Positions 1-6,276 of a stretch of 6,599 nt of DNA are shown here, piece by piece. The DNA is from Desulfatitalea sp. (GTDB lineage Bacteria > Desulfobacterota > Desulfobacteria > Desulfobacterales > Desulfosarcinaceae), in NCBI GenBank assembly GCA_018224505.1, contig JAGTVD010000220.1, forward strand, positions 1-6,599. Reading direction: 5' to 3'. Position 1 is the stretch's first letter. Each line of letters starts with the position of its first letter. Position numbers and translations under genes: made by a program. The notes under the pieces were generated by a model. That model searched no databases, was not told where the DNA came from, and saw only the letters and a program-made list of their open reading frames with translations.

Positions 1-280
1 CACCGGGGAAGTAGTCAGGGCATTGACCGCTCCTTTGGGGGACATGCAATCACCCTGTGGTTCTCAGTGGCCGATATTGACAAACGGCATTGGAGGTGAT
101 TGATATGAGGTGACTATAATCTATCGTTCGGGTCTATCGGTATACCCGGTCATGATCACTTTCCGTGGTGCCAAGGTTGTTCGGGAACATAACGGGTGCA
201 GCCTGATGGCGTCAACGCAAGAAAGGCAGCCCGCCGCATCCCCGCCAACTGATATCAATTAGAAAGGCAGGTTGATCCTC
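1..280. other. Leader / intergenic region with no recognised gene
   Basis: No frame gives a protein I recognise. Two + frames are open from the left edge to TGA at 97-99 and 101-103, so either could be the tail of an upstream gene, but neither 32-33 residue tail is recognisable. A purine-rich stretch GGAGGTGAT at 92-100 matches the expected complement of the 16S rRNA 3' end and is followed 8 bases after its GGAGG core by ATG AGG TGA (105-113), a two-codon ORF. Its stop overlaps a GTG (110-112) that opens a 50-codon frame ending at TAG 260-262. That frame is also the frame of the downstream methyltransferase. TATAAT lies at 115-120, a 7-base direct repeat TCTATCG at 120-126 and 133-139, and a small hairpin (CGGGT 129-133 with ACCCG 144-148) follows. 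No aptamer or terminator was recognised here. Confidence 0.6.
90..120 (+). promoter_or_regulatory. Candidate sigma-70 promoter, perfect -10 hexamer, weak -35
   Basis: TATAAT at 115-120 is an exact -10 consensus. The best -35 at tolerable spacing is TTGGAG at 90-95, with a 19-base spacer and only three of six consensus positions, so the call rests on the -10. A start near 127 would leave a leader of about 150 bases before the methyltransferase gene. TTGACA at 77-82 is too far away (32 bases) to pair with this -10. The GTG-initiated small ORF at 110 would be excluded from such a transcript, so the two readings conflict. Confidence 0.3.
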
Positions 281-955
281 TTGAGCGAACTATCAGTGAG
301 AAATCAGATTTATGCATTGATTTTCAATGACATCACGAGTTGGTGCTACAAGAATTGCCTCTCCTACTTTCCTGCGGGGTCGTCCATTCTGGATGTGGGT
401 ATTGGCAACGGGATCATGCTGAAGCATTTCCACAACTTGATTCGGGAAAAAAACCTCAATATTATCGGGATCGATATCAACAAGACTTACTTGAACCAGT
501 GCAATGGGCTGATCGAAAATTACAACCTTGAAAACCATATCGAAATTCACAATGCCCCCATCGAGCGGTATGAACCCCCTGCGGCGGGATATTTCAATTA
601 TATTCTTTTCAGCATGAGCTTCATGCTGTTCGATGATCAGCGCCTGGTCCTCGACCGGATAAAAACCTGGTTGAAACCCGATGGGCAGATGGTTTTTTTC
701 CAGACCCTGTTCAAGGAAAGAATGCCGATCGTCGAGTTTGTCAAACCGAAGCTCAATTACCTGACCACCATCGATTTCGGTCGGATCACCTACCAGGATG
801 CCTTCTATGGGCTGCTCCAGGAGAAAGGGATCTCGGTCCTGGAGGACCGGCTCATCAAAAAGGAGTGGTTCAAAGGTGAATACCGTATGATCGTGGCCCA
901 CCACGCGAACGGTGCTTCCGGTAAAACGACGCCAAACCACAGGAAAAGCGCTTGA
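281..955 (+). CDS. Class I SAM-dependent methyltransferase, substrate unknown
   Basis: Predicted soluble, cytoplasmic Rossmann-fold methyltransferase of about 224 residues, a usual size for a single-domain class I enzyme. Motif I is ILDVGIGNG (residues 36-44 from this start) for binding S-adenosylmethionine. Next come IIGIDINKT with the acidic residue expected after strand 2, an IEIHNAPIE segment at the adenine-binding position, and a FNYILFSMSFM strand 4 followed by a typical LKPDGQMVFF strand 5. The start is TTG at 281, with CAGG at 268-271 nine bases upstream. TTG at 272 is the only upstream alternative, because TAG at 260-262 closes the frame. The substrate cannot be read from the sequence. 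It lacks the CbiT-type signature, so I do not assign it to corrin methylation. Its base composition is clearly more AT-rich than the cobalamin genes, suggesting a different history. No terminator follows it; transcripts would enter the riboswitch. Confidence 0.8.
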   Translation: MSELSVRNQIYALIFNDITSWCYKNCLSYFPAGSSILDVGIGNGIMLKHFHNLIREKNLNIIGIDINKTYLNQCNGLIENYNLENHIEIHNAPIERYEPPAAGYFNYILFSMSFMLFDDQRLVLDRIKTWLKPDGQMVFFQTLFKERMPIVEFVKPKLNYLTTIDFGRITYQDAFYGLLQEKGISVLEDRLIKKEWFKGEYRMIVAHHANGASGKTTPNHRKSA

Positions 956-981
956 CATTCCATCCGATGCCGGTGTAGCAA
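952..981 (+). promoter_or_regulatory. Candidate promoter for the cobalamin operon, consensus -35
   Basis: TTGACA at 952-957 is an exact -35 consensus and overlaps the TGA stop of the methyltransferase gene. The matching -10 is poor: TAGCAA at 976-981 with an 18-base spacer, or TGTAGC at 974-979 with 16. A start near 986-988 would fall at the 5' edge of the aptamer and keep only the GCAG part of the P1 strand. The operon may instead be transcribed from further upstream, so this is a weak call. Confidence 0.25.
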
Positions 982-1148
982 TCGCGGCAGTGCGAGTGGC
1001 CCTCGGGCCTTCAAAGGGAAGACGGTGCGAAACCGTCGCGGTCCCGCCGCCGTAACCGGGAACGAACGCCGCAACGATGTCACTGTCCGCAAGGATGGGA
1101 AGACGCGGCTAATAGGATGATCCGGAAGCCGGAAGACCTGCTTGCATG
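978..1148 (+). promoter_or_regulatory. Cobalamin riboswitch aptamer
   Basis: This is the adenosylcobalamin-type aptamer that controls B12 synthesis and uptake genes. The conserved blocks occur in order. A short GGCCC/GGGCC hairpin comes at 998-1009. AAAGGGAA follows at 1013-1020. The hairpin GACGGT-gcgaa-ACCGTC is at 1021-1037. A CCCGCCGCCGTAA segment follows. GTCACTGT and GGGAAG come from about 1079 to 1102. The B12 box, AAGCCGGAAGACCTGC, is at 1126-1141. A plausible P1 pairs GCAG (987-990) with CTGC (1138-1141), extended across a bulge by GCAA (978-981) with TTGC (1142-1145). The aptamer begins about 20 bases after the methyltransferase stop and leads to the terminator at 1220-1257. The expected effect is that bound cobalamin lowers transcription of the downstream operon. 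The exact 5' boundary is uncertain by 10-20 bases. Confidence 0.93.
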
Positions 1149-1194
1149 TTGAATAGCAGCTTTGCCTCCCGTGGAAAGGGGGCCGGCAATTCAA
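1149..1194 (+). other. Extended hairpin in the riboswitch expression platform
   Basis: TTGAAT (1149-1154) can pair with ATTCAA (1189-1194). Inside, TGCC (1163-1166) can pair with GGCA (1185-1188), and TCCC (1167-1170) with GGGG (1178-1181), around a GTGGAAA loop, with asymmetric unpaired bases between the helices. It sits between the P1 3' strand and the terminator, where cobalamin riboswitches often carry the hairpin whose loop kisses L5. TTTGC (1161-1165) could pair with the L5 loop GCGAA (1027-1031) with one G-U pair, but that partner lies in the internal loop and not the apical loop. The fold was judged by eye without energy calculation. Confidence 0.35.
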
Positions 1195-1219
1195 TATGAA
1201 TAGAGGGATAAAAAACGGT

Positions 1220-1257
1220 ATCCCCGGACCTTTTCAAAGGTCCGGGGATTTTTTTTT
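1220..1257 (+). terminator. Intrinsic terminator of the cobalamin riboswitch
   Basis: ATCCCCGGACCTTT (1220-1233) is perfectly complementary to AAAGGTCCGGGGAT (1236-1249), giving up to 14 base pairs (realistically 12-13 with a 4-6 base loop). An uninterrupted run of T reaches 1257. It lies 27 bases upstream of the first cobalamin gene and downstream of the aptamer, so it is the off-state of a transcription attenuator. The ribosome binding site at 1275-1279 lies outside the stem, which argues against translational control. A competing helix, GGGATA (1205-1210) with TATCCC (1219-1224), would open the base of the 5' arm and may be part of the antiterminator. Confidence 0.93.
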
Positions 1258-1284
1258 GTGCGTCTCTTTTTCATCGGAGTGAAT

Positions 1285-3876
1285 ATGGTTTTCGGACATG
1301 GTGGGTTTGTCAGCGCGCTGGCGGATGCGGCCGGATGCGGGGTGGGGGATTTGGTGGATTTCAGCGCCAATATCAATCCCCTGGGGCCGCCGGAGGGCCT
1401 GCGGACACTGGTGGCCGCCCACCTGGGCGGTGTGGTCCACTACCCCGACCCCACGTGCCGGGCGCTGCGGGCGGCCATTGCCGGTCAATTCGGGGTGGCG
1501 CCGGCGCAGGTGGTGCCAGGCAACGGTTCCACCGAGTTGATTTATGCCTTGCCCGGGGCCCTGGGGGTGCGCCGGGCTGTAATTCCGGTGCCGAGTTACA
1601 GTGACTATGCCGTTGCCGCCGAACGGGCCGGTGTGGCCGTGGAGACGGTGCCTTTGGACTTCGGGCGCGGCTTTGCCGTGGATTGGGATGCGGTGGCGAA
1701 TCGTTTGCGGGGTGACGAGATGGTGGTGGTCGGCCAGCCGTCCAATCCGGCGGGCACGCTGTGCGATCCGACGGCTTTGCTCGACCTGGCCGACCGCTAC
1801 CCGCGCAGCTGGTTCGTGGTGGACGAGGCCTTTGCCGATTTCGTGCCGGGGTATGGCTCCATGGCCGTGTACGGACGGCCCAATGTGGTGGTGCTGCGTT
1901 CCATGACCAAATTCTATGCCATACCCGGCATCCGGTTGGGTTACACTCTGTCGGATGAAGCGGTGGCCCGGCAACTGGCCGGGCAGCTGCCGCCCTGGTC
2001 GGTGGGCACGCTGGCGCAGGCGGTGGGGACGGCAATGGTGGCGGAAGACGCTTACGGCGCTCGGACGCGGGTAGAGGTGACCCGGCTGCGGCAGGCATTG
2101 TATGAAGGTCTGGCGGCGCTGCCGGGGTTGCATCCCCTGCCGTCGGTGGCCAATTACATCCTGGTGCGCATGGCGCCAGCCGACATGGATGCCCGCGATC
2201 TGGCCCGGGTGTTGCTCATGCGACACGTGGCCATCCGGGTGTGCGACAACTATGCGGGGTTGGATCGCCATTTCTTTCGGGTGGCGGTTCGGACCGCGGA
2301 AGAGAACGCCCGTTTGCTGGGGCTGCTGTCCGAGGTGCTCGGCCCGGCGGACCGCCCCGCCACGGCGCGGCGTCGACCGCAACCCACGCCGGCGGTGATG
2401 TTCCAGGGGGTTTCGTCCAACGCCGGCAAGAGCGTGCTCACCGCCGCCTTTTGCCGCATCCTGCTCCAGGACGGCTACCGCGTGGCACCGTTCAAGGCCC
2501 AGAACATGTCGCTGAACTCCTTCGTGACCCGGGACGGCGGTGAGATGGGGCGTGCCCAGGTGGTGCAGGCCCGGGCCTGCCGGCTGGATCCCGATGTGCG
2601 TATGAACCCGGTGCTGCTCAAGCCCAATTCCGAGACCGGGTCCCAGGTGATCGTGCTGGGGAGGCCGGTGGGCAATATGGATGTGGATCGATATATCGAT
2701 TACAAGCCCCGGGCCTTCGCGGCGGTCTGCGACGCCTACGACGCCCTGGCAGCCGAGGCCGATGTGATGGTGCTGGAAGGTGCCGGCAGCCCGGCCGAGG
2801 TGAATCTCAAACACCACGACATCGTCAATATGGCCATGGCGCGCCATGCCCGCGCTCCGGTATTGCTGGTTGGGGACATCGACCGGGGCGGCGTGTTCGC
2901 CTCCTTTGTGGGCACTATGGAGTTGCTCAACGAGGCGGAGCGGCACATGATGGTCGGATTCGTGATCAACCGTTTCCGGGGCAAGCAGGCCTTGCTGGGG
3001 GATGCCATGGACCATACCGCCCGCCACACCGGATTGCCCACCTTCGGGGTGGTGCCCTACATCCCCGACCTGGGGTTGCCCGAGGAGGATTCGGTTAGTT
3101 TCAAAAGCGAGTCGCAGGCCACCGTCAAGGCGGCTGACGGGCATGGGGTGATCATCGCCGTGGTGGATCTGCCCCATATCTCCAACTTCACCGATATCGA
3201 TCCGCTGCGGATCGAACCGGATGTGAACCTGCGCATTGTGCGCACCGCCGCCGATCTGGACGCGGCCGACGCCGTGATTCTGCCGGGCAGCAAGAATGTG
3301 CTGGGCGATATGGACCACCTGCACGCCAACGGAGTGGCCCGGCGAGTGCTGGAGCTGGCCCGGGCGGGTGCTGCGACCATCGTGGGCATTTGCGGTGGAT
3401 TGCAGATGCTGGGCGACGCCATCGGCGACCCGCTGGCCATCGAGTCGACCGCGGGGGCGGCGCCGGTGCCGGGATTGGGGCTGCTGGCCGTGCGCACGGT
3501 CCTGGCGTCGGAAAAGACCCTGCGCCTCGTGCAGGCGCGCCATGCCGCCTCGGGCCTGTCGATTCAAGGCTACGAGATCCATCACGGTCAGACCGCGGGC
3601 GACGGTCTGCCACCGGCGGTGGTGCGGGACGACGGCGCCCCGGTGGGCTTTGCCAGCACCGACGGACGGATTTTCGGTACATACCTGCACGGCCTGTTCG
3701 ACAACGATGCCTTCCGGCGCTGGTTCATCGACGACCTGCGGCGCCGGCGCGGCCTGGCGCCGCTGGGCGCGGTGCAGGCGCGCTACGACATCGAACCGGC
3801 GCTCGACCGCCTGGCCGCCATCGTGCGGGCCAACCTGGACGTGGCTGCCATCTATCGCTGCATGGGGTTGCGATGA
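1285..3876 (+). CDS. Fused threonine-phosphate decarboxylase (CobC) and cobyric acid synthase (CobQ/CbiP)
   Basis: An 863-residue cytoplasmic fusion. Residues 1-352 are a PLP fold-I enzyme of the CobC (Salmonella CobD) type, making (R)-1-amino-2-propanol O-2-phosphate from L-threonine phosphate. It opens with FGHGG and DFSANINPLG, and shows N154 in PSNPAG, D180 in VVDEAF, the PLP-Schiff-base lysine K209 in SMTKFY, and R217. Residues 353-370 are a Pro/Arg-rich linker. Residues 372-863 (492, normal for CobQ/CbiP) are glutamine-dependent cobyric acid synthase, which amidates side chains b, d, e and g. They contain the P-loop GVSSNAGKS (K382), FKAQNMSLNSF, EGAGSPAEVNL, the glutaminase nucleophile C703 in GICGGLQ, and H802 in TYLHGLF. 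The start is ATG 1285 with CGGAG at 1275-1279; GTG 1258 abuts the terminator and has no ribosome site. No ribosome site precedes the internal ATG at 2398. The stop overlaps the cbiB start (ATGA). Confidence 0.95.
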   Translation: MVFGHGGFVSALADAAGCGVGDLVDFSANINPLGPPEGLRTLVAAHLGGVVHYPDPTCRALRAAIAGQFGVAPAQVVPGNGSTELIYALPGALGVRRAVIPVPSYSDYAVAAERAGVAVETVPLDFGRGFAVDWDAVANRLRGDEMVVVGQPSNPAGTLCDPTALLDLADRYPRSWFVVDEAFADFVPGYGSMAVYGRPNVVVLRSMTKFYAIPGIRLGYTLSDEAVARQLAGQLPPWSVGTLAQAVGTAMVAEDAYGARTRVEVTRLRQALYEGLAALPGLHPLPSVANYILVRMAPADMDARDLARVLLMRHVAIRVCDNYAGLDRHFFRVAVRTAEENARLLGLLSEVLGPADRPATARRRPQPTPAVMFQGVSSNAGKSVLTAAFCRILLQDGYRVAPFKAQNMSLNSFVTRDGGEMGRAQVVQARACRLDPDVRMNPVLLKPNSETGSQVIVLGRPVGNMDVDRYIDYKPRAFAAVCDAYDALAAEADVMVLEGAGSPAEVNLKHHDIVNMAMARHARAPVLLVGDIDRGGVFASFVGTMELLNEAERHMMVGFVINRFRGKQALLGDAMDHTARHTGLPTFGVVPYIPDLGLPEEDSVSFKSESQATVKAADGHGVIIAVVDLPHISNFTDIDPLRIEPDVNLRIVRTAADLDAADAVILPGSKNVLGDMDHLHANGVARRVLELARAGAATIVGICGGLQMLGDAIGDPLAIESTAGAAPVPGLGLLAVRTVLASEKTLRLVQARHAASGLSIQGYEIHHGQTAGDGLPPAVVRDDGAPVGFASTDGRIFGTYLHGLFDNDAFRRWFIDDLRRRRGLAPLGAVQARYDIEPALDRLAAIVRANLDVAAIYRCMGLR

Positions 3877-4835
3877 TCGATACGGTGCTGCAAATCTGGA
3901 TTGCCCTGGCCCTGGACGGCTGTCTGGGCGATCCCCGGCGGCTGCCCCACCCGGTGCGTTTCATCGGCCGGGCCGCCCTGGCCCTGGAGGGGCCGGCCCG
4001 CCGGTTGATTCCCTCGGCGCGCATGGCCGGGGTGGTGACGGCGGCCCTGGTGGTGGGCGGCACCATCGTGATCACCGGGCTGCTCCTGGGGATGGCCCGA
4101 AGGGTCTCTCCCCTGGCCGGCGATCTGTTCTCGATCCTGGCGTTCTACACCGCCTTTGCGGCCCGGGACCTGGCCGATCACGCCCTGGCGGTTGCCCAGC
4201 CCCTGGCGGCCGGCGATCTGGCGGCGGCGCGCCGAAAGGTGGCCCGGTTGGTGGGCCGCGATACCGAGCACCTGGACGCGGACGGTATCACCCGGGCGAC
4301 CGTGGAGAGCGTGGCCGAGAACACGGTGGACGGCGTTCTGGCGCCGCTCTTCTTCGCCTTTTTGTTCGGTCCGGTGGGCGCCTTGGGCTACAAGGCAGCC
4401 AGCACCCTGGACTCCACCTTCGGTTACAAAAACGCGCGCTACCGTCTTTTCGGCTGGGCCTCGGCCCGCCTGGACGATGCGGCCAACTATCTGCCCGCCC
4501 GCCTGGGGCTGCTTTGCATTGCCCTGGCCGCCGGTTGCACCGGCGCACGTTTCATGGCGGTACTGCGCATCGCCTGGCGCGACAGCCGCCATCATGCCAG
4601 CCCCAATGCCGGCTATCCCGAAGCGGCCTTTGCCGCCGCGCTGGGGGTGCAGTTGGGGGGTCCGGTGATGCGCGCCGGCACGTGGCAGCAGATGCCTTTG
4701 ATGGGCGATGCGGTCCGGCCGCTGGCCCGGCACCACATTGGCGCGTCGGTGGCCTTGATGATCCGCACCACCTTGATCGCGGCCCTGATCGGCACTGCCG
4801 CCGCCGTCGCCTGGCGGGCAGGAGGGGGATCATGA
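3873..4835 (+). CDS. Adenosylcobinamide-phosphate synthase CbiB (CobD)
   Basis: A 320-residue integral membrane enzyme that joins adenosylcobyric acid to aminopropanol phosphate, giving adenosylcobinamide phosphate. Both substrates come from the preceding fused gene. Family motifs are D15-x4-GDP followed by PHPVRFIG near the N-terminus, VGRDTEHLD (from residue 127), ESVAENTVDG (from residue 145) leading into APLFFAFLFG, then YKAASTLDSTFGY and DDAANYLPARL. Hydrophobic segments are visible at about 5-18, 52-74, 85-100, 155-172 and 210-225, and near the C-terminus. The start overlaps the upstream stop as ATGA, with GGGG at 3864-3867 as a modest ribosome site, so translational coupling is likely. 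A longer upstream open frame runs inside the fused gene and is discarded because the CbiB homology begins exactly at this ATG. Length is normal for the family. Confidence 0.95.
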   Translation: MIDTVLQIWIALALDGCLGDPRRLPHPVRFIGRAALALEGPARRLIPSARMAGVVTAALVVGGTIVITGLLLGMARRVSPLAGDLFSILAFYTAFAARDLADHALAVAQPLAAGDLAAARRKVARLVGRDTEHLDADGITRATVESVAENTVDGVLAPLFFAFLFGPVGALGYKAASTLDSTFGYKNARYRLFGWASARLDDAANYLPARLGLLCIALAAGCTGARFMAVLRIAWRDSRHHASPNAGYPEAAFAAALGVQLGGPVMRAGTWQQMPLMGDAVRPLARHHIGASVALMIRTTLIAALIGTAAAVAWRAGGGS

Positions 4836-6220
4836 CCGTGAACGTGCCCCGTATCCTGGTGGCCGGCGCCCAGAGCGGCAGCGGCAAGACCAGCCTCACC
4901 CTGGCCCTGGTGGCTGCCCTGGCACGGCGCGGCCTGAAAGTGCAGACCTTCAAGGTGGGACCCGACTTTCTCGATCCCACCTACCTGGCCATTGCCTCGG
5001 GCCGGTCTTGCTACAACCTGGACGGCTGGATGTGCGACCGCGCCTATGTGGAAGCGTTGTTTGCCCGAGCCGGCACCGATGCCGACATTGCCGTGATCGA
5101 AGGGGTGATGGGCCTTTTCGACGGTTCCAGTCCCGACGGCCCGGACGGCAGCACGGCCCAGATCGCCCGCTGGCTGCGCGCACCGGTGCTCCTGGCGGTC
5201 AACGTGCACGGCATGGCCCGCAGCGCCGCTGCCCTGGTGGCGGGCTTCGCCGGGTTCGAGCCGGGGGTGACCATCGGCGGCGTGATCGCCAATTTCTGCG
5301 GCTCGGACAACCATGCGGCCATTATCCGGGAAGCGCTGGCCGCCGCACACCAGCCGCCGCTGCTGGGTGCGATGCCCCGTGACGGCCTGCCGGTCATGGA
5401 CCATCGCCACCTGGGTCTGGTCTCGGCCGATCCGCAGCACAACTGCACGCCGCAGATGCGGGAGGCGTTTGCCAACGCTGCCGAAGCACATCTGGACCTG
5501 GCAACCATTCAAACGCTGGCTGCCGCGACGCCTCCGCTGGAAAGTGTCGCCATCGCGCCGCCCCGATCTCCGGAACCGGCCCGTGCTTGCCTGGCCGTGG
5601 CCCGGGACGCCGCCTTTCACTTTTACTACCCGGATCTGTTCGATGCGCTGACAGCGAGGGGTTGCGCCGTAGCGTTCTTTTCTCCCCTGCAGGACCGTGA
5701 AGTGCCGCAACAGGCCGATGCCCTCTACCTCGGTGGCGGCTATCCCGAGCTGTTCGCCCAACGCCTGGCGGCCAACACCGATCTGCTGGAAAGCATCCGG
5801 GCCTTTGCCCAAAGCGGTCGGCCGGTGTATGCCGAGTGCGGCGGCCTGATCTACCTGTCGCGCTGTCTGGAAACCCTCGACGGTCGCCGGCATTCCCTGC
5901 TGGGTATTTTGCCTGCCGATACCCGCATGCGTCGGCGCAAGCGAAGACTGGGTTACGTGACGGCAACCCTGCGCCGTGATACCCTCTGGGGCCGAACCGG
6001 CGAAACCCTGCGCGGCCATGCATTTCATTACTCGGAGCTGCTCGCCGACCCGGCCGAGCAACCGGGCTGGACCCATGCCTATCAACTGACCAGCCGGAGC
6101 AACGGAGCCGGATGGGCGGAGGGATATCAGAAAGAGAATGTGCTGGCGAGTTATGTCCATTTGCATTTGGGGGGGAGGGCAAGGGCGGTGGAGACATTAA
6201 TCAATCGTTTAAAGTTTTAA
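4832..6220 (+). CDS. Cobyrinic acid a,c-diamide synthase CbiA (CobB)
   Basis: A 462-residue cytoplasmic, ATP- and glutamine-dependent amidotransferase that converts the a and c carboxylates of cobyrinic acid to amides, before the CobQ step. The N-terminal dethiobiotin-synthetase-like ATPase domain has the P-loop GAQSGSGKTS (K19), FKVGPDFLDP, and EGVMGLFDG. The C-terminal class I-type glutaminase domain starts at about residue 250, with YLGGGYPE, nucleophile C336 in AECGGLIYL, and the ASYVHLHL motif containing H443. Length is closer to Salmonella CbiA than to the shorter aerobic CobB, in line with use of cobyrinic acid rather than hydrogenobyrinic acid (inference). The ATG overlaps the cbiB stop as ATGA and is served by AGGAGG at 4820-4825, six bases upstream, the strongest ribosome site in the operon. 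Confidence 0.96.
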   Translation: MTVNVPRILVAGAQSGSGKTSLTLALVAALARRGLKVQTFKVGPDFLDPTYLAIASGRSCYNLDGWMCDRAYVEALFARAGTDADIAVIEGVMGLFDGSSPDGPDGSTAQIARWLRAPVLLAVNVHGMARSAAALVAGFAGFEPGVTIGGVIANFCGSDNHAAIIREALAAAHQPPLLGAMPRDGLPVMDHRHLGLVSADPQHNCTPQMREAFANAAEAHLDLATIQTLAAATPPLESVAIAPPRSPEPARACLAVARDAAFHFYYPDLFDALTARGCAVAFFSPLQDREVPQQADALYLGGGYPELFAQRLAANTDLLESIRAFAQSGRPVYAECGGLIYLSRCLETLDGRRHSLLGILPADTRMRRRKRRLGYVTATLRRDTLWGRTGETLRGHAFHYSELLADPAEQPGWTHAYQLTSRSNGAGWAEGYQKENVLASYVHLHLGGRARAVETLINRLKF

Positions 6221-6276
6221 CCCCAAGGTAGCATACCCATCACCGAAAAGTACTGAACCGCACAGGAGTATCAACT

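Noticed and set aside
160..186. Sigma-54 promoter around TGGTGCCAAGGTTGTT
   Set aside because: The GG and GC elements are not correctly conserved at the required spacing.
150..260. A second riboswitch or structured RNA in the leader
   Set aside because: Some GC-rich segments resemble fragments of a cobalamin leader, but I found neither a B12 box nor an ordered set of conserved blocks.
281..955. Methyltransferase as CbiT (cobalt-precorrin-6B methyltransferase)
   Set aside because: It has motif I but not the CbiT-type glycine-rich signature and surrounding sequence, and its composition does not match the operon. Adjacency to the riboswitch alone is not enough.
1258..1284. GTG at 1258 as start of the fused gene
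   Set aside because: It directly follows the terminator U-tract with no ribosome site. ATG 1285 has CGGAG five bases upstream and begins with the family MVFGHGG-like N-terminus.
1234..3690. Very long open frame (818 codons) on the minus strand
   Set aside because: It lies antisense to the fused CobC-CobQ gene. Its translation is rich in His, Gln, Arg and Gly with no domain, as expected for a GC-rich shadow frame, and it would read through the terminator hairpin.
3390..3872. Upstream extension of the cbiB frame
   Set aside because: It overlaps the glutaminase domain of CobQ and has no CbiB similarity. The family N-terminus begins at ATG 3873.
3296..4831. Upstream extension of the cbiA frame by about 510 codons
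   Set aside because: The extension translates to Trp/Arg/Pro-rich sequence over cobQ and cbiB. The CbiA P-loop domain begins right after ATG 4832, which has an AGGAGG site.
4613..6166. 517-codon minus-strand frame opposite cbiA
   Set aside because: Low-complexity composition, no recognisable motif, and full overlap with a confidently identified gene on the other strand.
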